A stretch of DNA of 41,274 nucleotides from Candidatus Ornithomonoglobus intestinigallinarum (GTDB taxonomy: Bacteria > Bacillota > Clostridia > UBA1381): contig DVLU01000009.1 of assembly GCA_018715365.1 (NCBI GenBank), forward strand, positions 1 through 41,274, in the 5' to 3' direction. The notes under the pieces were generated by a model, which saw nothing but the letters and a program-made list of their open reading frames with translations, was not told where the DNA came from and searched no databases. A program made the translations under genes and the position numbers. Position 1 is the stretch's first letter. Every line of letters begins with the position of its first letter. Below are positions 7,224 to 16,644 of this stretch, in pieces.

Positions 7224-9464
7224 TCATATCATTACTTCAACATCGTGCACCGTTCCGGCTTCGCATTTCGGGAGCAGCTTTGACGCGATACGCTTGCCGT
7301 CAAAATAAACCGCTTTTTCGCCCGTTCTTTTTATCTTTATATTATACACGGCGCCGCGGTATGTGCGCGTCATTTCGGCTCCGCCCCATTCGGGAGGCAG
7401 ACACGGCTCTGCAAGCAGCCCGTCAAATTCCGCTCTTATACCGAGCATATATTCCGTTATACCTCTGAAAACCCAGCTTGTTGTTCCCGTCGTCCAGCTT
7501 CCGGTAACCTCGCCGGCCCTTAATTCACATTCCGGGCCGAGATACATATTTGTTGTGACATACGGCTCAACGCCCGAATGAGTATACGGATTTTTCGGAT
7601 TGAACGGCGACATAAGCTTTAATGTTTTATATGCGTTTTCGCCGCGCCCCGCTATGCAGTCGGCAACGAGCTTAAACGCGCAGCCGTGATTGTAAACCGA
7701 GCCGTTTTCAAAAAGCCCTTTTCCGAAATACGATATTCTGCCTACATGCGGATTTGGTCTTGAATAACTCGGAACGCACTGCACATAGCCGAAATCACAG
7801 CAAAGCTTATTTTCCGCAAGATCAAGCAGCGCGTCGTTATCATCGGCAATTCCGGCTATAACCGCCCAGGACTGCGGATTTAAAAATATTTGTGCGTCCT
7901 CCGTATCGTATGAACCGACGCGTTCGCGCCAATCGTTTACACCGTATATAAAATGATCCCTGTCCCAGCCGCGGGAGCGTATATTGTGTATCATTTTATC
8001 GTTAAGGCTTTGATATTTATCCGCAAGCTCCTCATTTCCGATATATTTTAAAAGCTCGATAAAATCGCTTGTCGCCTTGACCGCCGCAATCGAAAGCCAC
8101 ACACTTTCGCCTATCATATTAAGGCCGGCGCCGTCAAACGAATCGTTCCAATCTCCGCCGCCCCAAAGACACAGGCCCCATTCGCCCGTTTCGCGGTGAA
8201 GGAAATCAGCCCCGCGTATGCAGTGCTCAAAAACCGTTCCACGCATATCGCTTTCCCAGTAGCCCACCGGTTCGTCAAGCACCGACAGGTCTCCCGTTTC
8301 CTTTATATAAGTTACAACAGCCGGCAAAAGCCACGCCGCGCCGTCACGGTACGGGTCAAGATCAAGCGGCATCCAGGAACGCAGCGTATTTCCGTCCGGC
8401 TTTTGATACTGCAGGCAATACAGCAGCTTTTCGCGCGAAGCTTTATCGTCAAGCGGCACAAAGCCCGTTATATCCTGCATTATATCTCTGAAGCCGAGGT
8501 TATATACTCTGCCCCATGTTTTCCCCAAGTCCATCTGGCGCTTGAGCCATATATTAACCATTCTGTTTATATGCTCATCGGGCGTTTTTATATATACCCT
8601 GCTGTCATACACGCTTGTTTTTTCTTTTATTGCCGCAAGCTCTTTTTCAAATGCGCCTTCTGCAAGTATTTGCTTTGAAGCTTTTGCCGCTTCCGCGACG
8701 CCCGTTTCAACGCCGAGAGTGAATCTTATTGTTTTTGCTCCGCCGGGAGCAAGCTCGGCTTTAAGCTGCAGCGCCCCTGCCGTAAAATTATCAAATACAT
8801 TTCCCCTGCATTCAAGACGCTCGGTTTTAAGCGCGTCGGGTTCGCTGCGGCTGCCGTATACGCCTACAAAGCGTTTTCCGGCAACGTCGTAGCCGTATAT
8901 CTCGCTGTCTGATGCAAAATGTATGCAGTGGTATTTTGTCGGTGAATTATATGCAACATGCTGAAAGCACACGCCGTTTACGCTTTCCTCAAACGTATCT
9001 TTATTGCACGGCGCGTGCCAGCCGATACGCGAATTCACGTCCGCAAAGGCGTATATATCGAGCTTCCTTTCACAATTGCTTTTATTTTCAATCGTAAGCT
9101 GCCAGCATTCACGCTTGCCGTGCAGCGGTACAAATATTAAAAGCTCCGTGCGGATATTGTTATATTCCGATATTATTTTTGAATAGCCCATGCCGACTGC
9201 GGTTTTATATTCGCCAAACGGCAGCCGTCCGTAGTTGCGGTTTATGCAATATGACTTCCCGTTTTCTTTTATAAAAATCAACCTGTTATCGGTATCTCTC
9301 GCTATTTCGCGCTGAAAGCCGTTTTCTGCCTTCATAATTGAACCGCCGAGCCCGAATTGGTTTATGCACGTTACATATTCCTCATTCCAAAGATAATTCA
9401 TCCACGGTCTTTTGGGGTACATATCTTCTATCACATATTCCTTTTTGCTGTCTGTAAATCCCAT
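7224..9464 (-). CDS. GH94 glycoside phosphorylase (cellobiose/chitobiose phosphorylase family)
   Basis: A 746-residue cytoplasmic enzyme expected to cleave a beta-linked disaccharide or oligosaccharide with phosphate, giving a sugar 1-phosphate. There is no signal peptide. The N-terminal beta-sandwich domain (SKKEYVI, PWMNYLWNEEY) is followed by a helical linker and the (alpha/alpha)6 barrel, with GFRDIMQD, DPYRDGAAWLLP and the catalytic-acid motif GGGDWNDSFD (about residues 435-444), and late motifs NGSVYNHGCAF and GSWTTGTTSWVFR. The ATG at 9464 is preferred over an in-frame GTG at 9533 because GGAG lies about eight bases before it and family homology begins there. The exact sugar cannot be told from sequence. 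It is the last gene of the glycan operon, 104 bases after the SLH gene; an imperfect TGCTCCG/CGGAGCA pairing lies in that gap, without a T run. Confidence 0.92.
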   Translation of the reverse strand: MGFTDSKKEYVIEDMYPKRPWMNYLWNEEYVTCINQFGLGGSIMKAENGFQREIARDTDNRLIFIKENGKSYCINRNYGRLPFGEYKTAVGMGYSKIISEYNNIRTELLIFVPLHGKRECWQLTIENKSNCERKLDIYAFADVNSRIGWHAPCNKDTFEESVNGVCFQHVAYNSPTKYHCIHFASDSEIYGYDVAGKRFVGVYGSRSEPDALKTERLECRGNVFDNFTAGALQLKAELAPGGAKTIRFTLGVETGVAEAAKASKQILAEGAFEKELAAIKEKTSVYDSRVYIKTPDEHINRMVNIWLKRQMDLGKTWGRVYNLGFRDIMQDITGFVPLDDKASREKLLYCLQYQKPDGNTLRSWMPLDLDPYRDGAAWLLPAVVTYIKETGDLSVLDEPVGYWESDMRGTVFEHCIRGADFLHRETGEWGLCLWGGGDWNDSFDGAGLNMIGESVWLSIAAVKATSDFIELLKYIGNEELADKYQSLNDKMIHNIRSRGWDRDHFIYGVNDWRERVGSYDTEDAQIFLNPQSWAVIAGIADDNDALLDLAENKLCCDFGYVQCVPSYSRPNPHVGRISYFGKGLFENGSVYNHGCAFKLVADCIAGRGENAYKTLKLMSPFNPKNPYTHSGVEPYVTTNMYLGPECELRAGEVTGSWTTGTTSWVFRGITEYMLGIRAEFDGLLAEPCLPPEWGGAEMTRTYRGAVYNIKIKRTGEKAVYFDGKRIASKLLPKCEAGTVHDVEVMI

Positions 9465-9568
9465 TTCAATCTCCGTTCTGCCGGTGCATACGCTGCTCCG
9501 AACGCCGAAATATCCGTTAATATCACGGTGCACGGAGCAACTGTAAACTGCGCGGCGTATTTTTAAAA

Positions 9569-12163
9569 TTATGTCGGGTCTTTATATATAAACACGTAGG
9601 ATATTGTGCCGTATCGTGCTTTTACTATTATCCTGTCGGGGCTTACCGGGTTTGATTCTGCCGTTGTCACCTCGTCAAGCGTACCGATCCATGCGCGCGT
9701 GCCGTCAAAGAAAACGACGTTCTGTGTCCAGTAATACGCCTCATCAACCTCGTCCGGCGAAGTGTAGCCCCATTTTATAACTTTATCTTCAATGCTTGTT
9801 ATATAGCCCCATGACAGCCTGAAGGAATCGTTAAAGCTGCCGTACATGGCGCTGCCCCACTGCGGCGTCGGGTCGCCGTAATTTTCCTGCGTATACCGAT
9901 AAAGCATTTCTATGCTCCGTATATTGTTCTGACCGTCGGCTTCGATATGGAGTATATCGCCCTTATTTATTTCCATCCCGTCGGGAATATCGGACGGATC
10001 GAGATAATATTTCCTTTCGGAGGTGCCCTGCATTCCTTCGATTATTTTTACGACTTCTTCATCGCCGTTCAGACCCTCGTATATATTTCCAACAAGCAGC
10101 AGCGGACTGAGATAATCCACTCTGTATTCAAGGTCGCGCTTTATTACGGCAATATCCTCCGCGCCCTTGTTATCGCCTATTGTGTAGGTCGCAACCTCGT
10201 ATGTGACGTCGCCTATCATCATATCGCGCGGCGTACCGAGCTCGAAATCCTTAAGCCCCGCCTTTGCGACCTTTGTATCCGTCGGCACGGCGAGGACTGT
10301 TGTCCCGTCAAGCGAAAGCACGTTTTTTGTACCTATTCTGCCGCTGCCATTATATGCAAGGCTGTCAAATTCCTGATTGCAGGTGAGCGTTTCCTCTGGC
10401 TCGCCAAGCGTCTTTACGGGTGTATCTATCCTGTTAATTTCACCGTCAGCGTTTACGCCGTAGCGTATCAGCATCGGAGTGAACACACCGCCGTTTGCGG
10501 AAAAAACACCGAGCTCAAGTTCCGTGTTCTTGTATCCGGCGCCGTCCACCGTTACTCTTTGCGCGGGCTTCAGCGTAACAAATTCATGCGTAAAAAGATA
10601 CAGTTTGAAAAACAAATCGCCGGCCTCGTCCCTGTATATACTGCGTATATATGCAAGGCTCATATCATCCCCGCCCTCGCTTTCGCAGTCAACCACAATA
10701 CCGAAGCGGTCAAGCCGTATCAGCACGCTGCTGCCGGCGTTAAATACAAGGCCGTGCGTTTCTGTTATGTAATCATTAAGAGGATATTCCGTATCGTCTA
10801 TCGTGACGCTGTCCGCAGTTGAGAAATCGATCACGCCCGCCGCTGTTTTTCTGCTTATGTATATTTCAAGATAATCATCGGAGCGTATGATTGTGAGTAC
10901 GTCGCCTTCGCGTATATCGGAAAGGGACGATGTTTCGCCCGAATCCAAAAACACAAAGACTTCCGCATAATCGTCGGCGGCTATCTGCCTGCCTTCGATG
11001 TCGTCTGTGTATATCACGTTTTTACCGCCGTCATACGAATTTACAACGCACACCTCACAGTCCTCAATAACGGCCGCATCGTAGCCGTTTCCGCCGTCCG
11101 TATCGTAAAGCGTTATTTGTCCGTATTTAAGACCGTTTATCGCTTCGGCGACGCTTGGAACGTCCTTTGTGCCGTTTACGGTGATTTCGGCATTTATGTT
11201 AAGCTTTGCGGAACGGCGCGTATTGTTTTCGCGGTAATACGAAACCGAACCCGATGCGCCGTCGTAGGATATAATATCTTCCGCATTTATCGTTACAATA
11301 TCGCTTTCGCGCGTTTCATACATAAAAACTATTTCCGATATGCCGTTTTCCTCATCGTCAAGATACCAAAAATCAACGTATCTGCCAAGGTACTTTCTCG
11401 CATACGCATCATCGGCGTCATATGTGCGTCCCTCTATTGTTATGTGTCCGGCGGTAAGCGCCGGGGCGTCCGTGAGCGACAAGCCCGCTGCGCCCGTAAC
11501 GCGTCCGCGGCTTCCGCGTATGCCCATGCAGTTATACAAAAACGTGTCGTTTTCGTCACCGTCCATAATTACATAATCGCCCGACGCTCCCGACATTTTG
11601 TACATTGGTACATCGAAGGAATTATATAATATTTTTGCTATATCGGCATTTGTCAGCGTTTCTCCGGAGGATTCAAGACCGCTGTCAAGCTCCAGCTCCG
11701 AAAAAACGCGCATATATCCGGCGGGATAGCCGCCCTCTATGTTTGCAAGCTCGTCATAGCCCATTGCCTTTAAAAGCATGGAGGATACTTCGCTCACTGT
11801 TATGTTATCATCGGGGCGAAAGGCGCTTTTTCCGTCGCCGCTTATTATTCCGAGCTCCGCAAGCCCGTTTATGCTGTTTGATTTCCAGTAGGTCGCCGGA
11901 ACATCTACAAAATAAAGCCTGTCGTAACGGTTATATTCTTCAACATTTAAAAGCCTTGCCATATACCCGGCAAACTCCGCTCTTGTTACCGTGCTTTGAA
12001 GATCCGTTTCATTATCGAATATTTCAAGCGTTTTTAAGAGCTCGGCTTCGATTGTATTTTCGGTATGCGTTTTACCGGCAGTATCCGTTTCCGCAGCCGA
12101 CGCCGCAAAAACGGAAAGCGTAAGTATTCCTGCCGCAAGCAATAAAGCGATAAGTCGTTTCAT
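9569..12163 (-). CDS. Large secreted SLH-domain (S-layer-like) protein
   Basis: A signal peptide (MKRLIALLLAAGILTLSVFA) is followed by about two S-layer homology repeats at residues 50-190 (VTRAEFAGYMARLL ... YWKSNSINGLAELGIISGDG ... FRPDDNITVSEVSSMLLKAMGY), which in other Gram-positives bind pyruvylated secondary wall polymer. The remaining 660 or so residues are acidic, beta-rich and not recognised; they contain repeated short strands and no catalytic motif I can name. The ATG at 12163 is chosen because AGGAGG is seven bases upstream, too close to the in-frame ATG at 12169. It lies 13 bases after a second SLH gene, so the pair may form the wall-anchored platform of this locus. A structural S-layer-type role is inference. 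Confidence 0.85.
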   Translation of the reverse strand: MKRLIALLLAAGILTLSVFAASAAETDTAGKTHTENTIEAELLKTLEIFDNETDLQSTVTRAEFAGYMARLLNVEEYNRYDRLYFVDVPATYWKSNSINGLAELGIISGDGKSAFRPDDNITVSEVSSMLLKAMGYDELANIEGGYPAGYMRVFSELELDSGLESSGETLTNADIAKILYNSFDVPMYKMSGASGDYVIMDGDENDTFLYNCMGIRGSRGRVTGAAGLSLTDAPALTAGHITIEGRTYDADDAYARKYLGRYVDFWYLDDEENGISEIVFMYETRESDIVTINAEDIISYDGASGSVSYYRENNTRRSAKLNINAEITVNGTKDVPSVAEAINGLKYGQITLYDTDGGNGYDAAVIEDCEVCVVNSYDGGKNVIYTDDIEGRQIAADDYAEVFVFLDSGETSSLSDIREGDVLTIIRSDDYLEIYISRKTAAGVIDFSTADSVTIDDTEYPLNDYITETHGLVFNAGSSVLIRLDRFGIVVDCESEGGDDMSLAYIRSIYRDEAGDLFFKLYLFTHEFVTLKPAQRVTVDGAGYKNTELELGVFSANGGVFTPMLIRYGVNADGEINRIDTPVKTLGEPEETLTCNQEFDSLAYNGSGRIGTKNVLSLDGTTVLAVPTDTKVAKAGLKDFELGTPRDMMIGDVTYEVATYTIGDNKGAEDIAVIKRDLEYRVDYLSPLLLVGNIYEGLNGDEEVVKIIEGMQGTSERKYYLDPSDIPDGMEINKGDILHIEADGQNNIRSIEMLYRYTQENYGDPTPQWGSAMYGSFNDSFRLSWGYITSIEDKVIKWGYTSPDEVDEAYYWTQNVVFFDGTRAWIGTLDEVTTAESNPVSPDRIIVKARYGTISYVFIYKDPT

Positions 12164-12176
12164 GCCCATTCCTCCT

Positions 12177-13799
12177 TTAATTGCCCATCATTCTGTAAAC
12201 GGCCGCCGCAGCTTCGGCGCGCGTAACGGGCGACGCCGGCTTAAACGTTCCGTCCTCATAGCCGTTAAATACACCTGCGGCGCTCATACGGGCAACTGCA
12301 TCGGCGGCATAATCGGCTATTTCCGCACTGTCGGAAAATACAGTTCCCGCAGTTTCACCTCCGACATTCCCGGCTGCCGCCCTGTAAAGCATAACAGCCG
12401 TATCCTGGCGCGTTACCGCCATACCGACGCCGAAGGTACCGTCACCCATGCCGTTTACAACGCCCGCATTGACGGCGGACGTAATATACGGCGCATACCA
12501 TGCGTCCGGCGAAACATCGCTGAAGCCTTCCGCCGGAGTATCGTCCGCAAGATCAAAAGCGAGCACGAGCATTTTAACAAGCTCTTCGCGGGTTACGTTA
12601 TCCTGCGGGGCAAAAATGCCTTCGCCGCGTCCCGATATTATTCCTTTTTTAAATAAAGCGCCTATTGCCTCCTTTGCCCAGCCGTAATTATCCAGATCGG
12701 TAAAGTACGAAACGTCAAGCGGCTTTGCCGGTTCGGCGCTTGGGCGAACCTCAATGCTCGGCGTGCTGTGACCGCCGCCCGACGAACCGCTGGACGAACC
12801 TCCTCCTCCGCTGCCCGCGCCGGAGCCGCTCTGGCCCGAGCTCTGCGCAGCGCTTTTTAACGCCGCTTCAAGCGCGTCAAGACTGTTATATGTTTTGCCG
12901 GCAACCGCAGAACAGCTTTTTGATGTTACTATATCATCGTCAAAGCCGGTTTCCTCGGAAAAATCATTGAGTATGGATACGATATTTGTATATCCGTCGG
13001 GCGTCTGCACCTTTTGGAGTATCGTCATTTCCGTAAGCTTGTCCTTAAAGCCGTCCGCGCCGTCTATACCAATGCCGTTCATGCGCTGCGCGACGCTTGT
13101 CCTGAAGCTGTCCGAAGCGTTGGTATACCATTTTTCTATCCGCTCATCGTCTATGTTCATATATGCCATATATTCGTCAAGCTCTTTTAATTTACCGGCG
13201 TTAAGCGCGCTTACAATAAGCTCGCTTCTGTAAATATCGGCTGCGGCGGCGCCGTCGTTTTCACCGAGGCTTCCGTCCGATACGGCATCATAAACGGCAG
13301 CCAAGGCCTCGCTCTCGTCAACGCTGTCCGTAAGCGGCAGATAAAACTGCAGTGCATACCTGTTTTCCTTTGCGGCCGCCGTCATATCCTGCTTGGATAT
13401 TTTTGCCGCCTCAATAAGCGCGCTCACCGCCTGAGCGTTTTCTTCGGGGTCGGCGTACATAAGGAGTATATCCTCAAGCCGCGCCCCGCTTTCATCGCCC
13501 GCTGTTACGCGGTATAAGCCGCTGTGCGTGTTTATCGGAACGTCAATATTGTATTTACCGTCAAGCACCTCATATTCGTCAAAGAAAACAACGCTGTCCT
13601 CCGGCGTGCCGTCCTGAGGGATATTTTCCGCGTCTGTCTGCGCGTTCGTTATAATAAGCCCGACGCGTCCGCCCGATGCGCCGCCTTCAACCGTCAGCCT
13701 GTAATCATCGCCTATCGGCGCGGTTATAAATTCGCTTGCATATGCTGTCGCCGTAAACGACGTCGCAAGCAATAAAGCCGCAATAATTTTCGTTTTCAC
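12177..13799 (-). CDS. Secreted protein with three C-terminal SLH domains
   Basis: A 540-residue exported protein. Signal peptide KTKIIAALLLATSFTATAYA; a GTG start at 13799 fits the AAAGGTGG eight bases upstream better than the GTG at 13811. Residues about 20-310 form a domain I do not recognise, starting beta-rich and becoming helical. A Gly/Ser linker (GSGAGSGGGGSSSGSSGGG) leads to three SLH repeats (FTDLDNYGWAKEAIGALFKKG, FSDVSPDAWYAPYITSAV, FSDSAEIADYAADAVARM) with the usual G-x-G-x-F-x-P-x-x-x-V-T-R-x-E ends. The SLH triplet should fix the N-terminal part to the wall polymer. Its place between the secreted glycosidase (27-base gap from that stop to the further-upstream GTG) and another SLH gene suggests a surface scaffold for glycan capture, which is inference. 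Confidence 0.92.
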   Translation of the reverse strand: MKTKIIAALLLATSFTATAYASEFITAPIGDDYRLTVEGGASGGRVGLIITNAQTDAENIPQDGTPEDSVVFFDEYEVLDGKYNIDVPINTHSGLYRVTAGDESGARLEDILLMYADPEENAQAVSALIEAAKISKQDMTAAAKENRYALQFYLPLTDSVDESEALAAVYDAVSDGSLGENDGAAAADIYRSELIVSALNAGKLKELDEYMAYMNIDDERIEKWYTNASDSFRTSVAQRMNGIGIDGADGFKDKLTEMTILQKVQTPDGYTNIVSILNDFSEETGFDDDIVTSKSCSAVAGKTYNSLDALEAALKSAAQSSGQSGSGAGSGGGGSSSGSSGGGHSTPSIEVRPSAEPAKPLDVSYFTDLDNYGWAKEAIGALFKKGIISGRGEGIFAPQDNVTREELVKMLVLAFDLADDTPAEGFSDVSPDAWYAPYITSAVNAGVVNGMGDGTFGVGMAVTRQDTAVMLYRAAAGNVGGETAGTVFSDSAEIADYAADAVARMSAAGVFNGYEDGTFKPASPVTRAEAAAAVYRMMGN

Positions 13800-13838
13800 C
13801 GATAATGCCACCTTTCATATTTTATTTATACCGCCGTA

Positions 13839-16553
13839 TCAGCCGGCCGTATTTTCCCACGTCATCATGATGATATTTTCCGCACGCTTACCGTTCAGAA
13901 AAGACGTCATCTGCGCTCTGACGCCGGCTGCCGCGACAGATTGTCCGCCGCATTCTATAACGACTGCCTTTGCGAGCGGCTCCATTGTGTTCTTTTTCCA
14001 AAGATACAGCGCTGCCGTGTCAGCTTCGGGCGATATATCCGCCGTGTAGCTGCCCGTATATTTGCGCACACCTATAAGCACGCCGTCTTTGTATTCCGCG
14101 TAAAACGCGTCATATTCGCCCGTCATATCGACGGAGCACGTTATTTTACCGTTTGATATATCGTATGAGAGAAGATTTTTAAGTTCGAATTCCGTACATT
14201 CGTAATTCCCCGTATCGGGATAGAAAACAACAACGCGCATCTTTCCCGATTTGTTTTCTATGTAAAAGCTGTCCGAAAAGCTGCCATCGTTTACTTTTAC
14301 GCTGTTAAAATATGACGTACATTCCGACGGATCGCTTAAAAATTCATCAAAGCTTTTCCCGTCCTTTACAACAATAATCTCCGCGGTGCTTCCTTCCGCG
14401 CTTTCCGAGCTTACCGTTACCTTTCCGAAGCCCGCGGCCTGCGCGCCTTCAAGCGGCGCCTTTTCCGTTTTCCAGCGGTATAAAATATATACAGGTTCTC
14501 CCGAAACGGAAATGCTTTCGCCCTCATTTTCGTTTGAAATGCCGAGACTGTTCCCGTACATATCATAAGCGCTTAATTCCATATTTAACGGCGCGGCTGC
14601 CGGTATGTAATCCGCTGCCGTATCGCCGGCGTTAAATACAATATGGAGCTTTTCGCCGTTACCGCTTTCATATCGGTAACGCGTGCACTCTCCGACCTTT
14701 TCGGATGCAACGGCATGTTTGCCCGCCGTAAAATAGTTGAAGTTTGCAAGCGCCGCATATGATTTTTTTGCGGCGTAAGGCACTTCGGTATCGGACCATT
14801 TTCGCAAGAGTCCGTATTGATGCTCGCGGTTATTCGGAAGATTTCCGCCGTCCTGGAGCTGATAAACGTAGTAATTTCCAAAATCGGCATCGGTAAGCGA
14901 CAGCGCCGCGCTTCTTACTGTATATTTTGCCTGGTTTTCCTCGGGTATGCTGTTTACGGTTGCCCAGCCGTGCTCCGTTATCCACACTTCGTCCGAACCG
15001 CCGTACGTTAATGCAAGCGAACGAAGCTCGTTTATTTTTCCGCCCAGATCAAACCTTTCCGGGCTCATGGTAAGGTAATACGGGTGAAACGACATTGCGT
15101 CAAAATAATTCCCCGCGCCGGCCGCATAAGCGTCGGCGCACCATTTAACATATTCGGGGTCGTGTATTCCGGTCATCGAAAGGCCTATCAGCTTTTTTGA
15201 GGAGCCCGCATCGTCAAGCGCCTTCCTTGCGGTCTGCGCAAGCGCGGCATAATCCGCACCCGTTGCCTTCATGCCGTTATTGAACGTTTTGTTGTTGGGC
15301 TCGTTCCACAGCTCATACGCTTCTATCGTATCGCCGTATTTTTCTTCAAGCTCCGTCACAAGCGCTTTTACGTAATCGTAAAAGGCATCGCGCTCGCCGT
15401 AGGTGCGCGGGATGTCGGACTCCGTTTCGGTATACAGCTCATTGCCGAAGCCGAGCATCGCAAGCACGCGCAGCCCGTTTGCCTTTGCTTCCTCAAGCAG
15501 CTCCGTCTGGACGGAGGTAAGAGCATATACTCCCTTTTTCTGCTCATAGTCCGCCCACAGGAGCCCATTGCGGACCGAACCGAAGCCCGCTTTTGCCGTA
15601 AGCAGCATGCTTCTTTTAGCGTCGCGTTCCGTATCACCCATATGTACGCATGTTCCCATGCGGTCGTTTTTGGCGTTATACGCATCCCTGCAATACGAAA
15701 AATCACGCTCGATGCTGTATTCGCCGCCGCCCGAATATACCGTGAGCTCCGCCGTGTACGCGCCGTAAAGCTTCGGCTCATACTCCATATAGAACGCCGT
15801 ATCGCCGCACGGCGGAACGCTTACGGTGCGCTCCGAAACGCCGAGCGTGTTTTCGCCGTCTTTTAACGTCAAAACACACCGTGCGTTCCGGGCTGCGCCG
15901 TCATAATTATGCAGCGAAATTTTAAAGGAGCAGCCGCCGTCCGTATCGAAAAATATATTTCCGAGACTGTCCGTCTCAAGCTCACCCCTTACGGGAGCAG
16001 CCGTGCCGCTGCCCGATACCGAAATCTGCGCAAGCTTTATTCCGTGCTGCGCGTAGCCGTATTTCCACGAACGTGTTGTGAGCACAATGTCGCTTCCGTC
16101 AAACGAATTGTCAAATACAGCCTGAGAAAGCGTAAGCCTTGATGTTTTAAATTGTCCGCTGCCCGTGCACATTACTGCCTCGCTTCGCTGTTCGATCCCG
16201 TCGGGAGTTTTGTATTTTATTTCAAAAAACGCATTGCCCGCCGTATTGTCGTCGTAATAGCGAACATCAATATAAATATCCTCAAGCTCACTTAAGCCGG
16301 CTGCGAAGCTGTCGTTTACATCGAGATAAAGATTCTCGTCGCTCCAAACGGTTGAGCCGATATGCCAAACGCTTTCGCCGTTTACGGCAGATACCGACGG
16401 CGACGTTATTTTATCGCCTACGGACGCACGAATATCCGACATATCGGGGCTCGGCGAAAAGCTCAGCGAGTATGTTTTTGCGGCGGCGCCCGCGGGGAGA
16501 GAAACCGCAAGCATAACGCCCAGAATAAATATTAGCATTTTTATCCGCTGCAT
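13839..16553 (-). CDS. Secreted clan GH-A glycoside hydrolase (GH39/GH5-like), with C-terminal beta modules
   Basis: A 904-residue exported glycosidase. The ATG at 16553 follows AAGGAA and opens a signal peptide (KMLIFILGVMLAVSLPAGA). Residues about 25-180 are a jelly-roll module and 190-285 an Ig-like domain; the TIM barrel spans about 295-620, with acid/base Glu418 in YELWNEPN and nucleophile Glu527 in VWITEHGW, a retaining clan GH-A arrangement. The C-terminus carries beta domains, including a module ending in ALYLWKKNTMEPLA that resembles the C-terminal module of other proteins here, then a 35-residue tail. It is a paralogue of the enzymes at 25227 and 29373 (shared start NDRMGTCVH...). 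The precise GH family and substrate are uncertain. It lies 91 bases after the jelly-roll gene, the widest gap but one in the operon. Confidence 0.88.
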   Translation of the reverse strand: MQRIKMLIFILGVMLAVSLPAGAAAKTYSLSFSPSPDMSDIRASVGDKITSPSVSAVNGESVWHIGSTVWSDENLYLDVNDSFAAGLSELEDIYIDVRYYDDNTAGNAFFEIKYKTPDGIEQRSEAVMCTGSGQFKTSRLTLSQAVFDNSFDGSDIVLTTRSWKYGYAQHGIKLAQISVSGSGTAAPVRGELETDSLGNIFFDTDGGCSFKISLHNYDGAARNARCVLTLKDGENTLGVSERTVSVPPCGDTAFYMEYEPKLYGAYTAELTVYSGGGEYSIERDFSYCRDAYNAKNDRMGTCVHMGDTERDAKRSMLLTAKAGFGSVRNGLLWADYEQKKGVYALTSVQTELLEEAKANGLRVLAMLGFGNELYTETESDIPRTYGERDAFYDYVKALVTELEEKYGDTIEAYELWNEPNNKTFNNGMKATGADYAALAQTARKALDDAGSSKKLIGLSMTGIHDPEYVKWCADAYAAGAGNYFDAMSFHPYYLTMSPERFDLGGKINELRSLALTYGGSDEVWITEHGWATVNSIPEENQAKYTVRSAALSLTDADFGNYYVYQLQDGGNLPNNREHQYGLLRKWSDTEVPYAAKKSYAALANFNYFTAGKHAVASEKVGECTRYRYESGNGEKLHIVFNAGDTAADYIPAAAPLNMELSAYDMYGNSLGISNENEGESISVSGEPVYILYRWKTEKAPLEGAQAAGFGKVTVSSESAEGSTAEIIVVKDGKSFDEFLSDPSECTSYFNSVKVNDGSFSDSFYIENKSGKMRVVVFYPDTGNYECTEFELKNLLSYDISNGKITCSVDMTGEYDAFYAEYKDGVLIGVRKYTGSYTADISPEADTAALYLWKKNTMEPLAKAVVIECGGQSVAAAGVRAQMTSFLNGKRAENIIMMTWENTAG

Positions 16554-16589
16554 AGGATTTTCCTTTCGATTTATTACCGGGAATGAGCG

Positions 16590-16619
16590 CGGCGGGAAAC
16601 GGGTCAAGGTTCCCCGCCG
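16590..16619 (-). other. GC-rich hairpin in the intergenic gap before the second secreted glycosidase
   Basis: CGGCGGG (16590-16596) pairs with CCCGCCG (16613-16619), extended by AA/TT. No T run follows, so it is not a classical terminator. It lies between the jelly-roll stop and the glycosidase start and may stabilise an mRNA end or mark a processing site, which would let the downstream genes be expressed at another level. Confidence 0.4.
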
Positions 16620-16644
16620 GCTTCGTATCGGTTATTTTTATTGA

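Noticed and set aside
9465-9533. GTG at 9533 as the start of the GH94 gene
   Set aside because: It has no ribosome binding site and the extra 23 residues do not look like the GH94 N-terminus, while the ATG at 9464 has GGAG at good spacing.
13839-13940. Similarity of the C-terminal tail of the secreted glycosidase (ENIIMMTWENTAG) to the end of the 55-residue peptide (EIIAWNK)
   Set aside because: Only a few residues match, too little to claim a shared sorting or processing signal.
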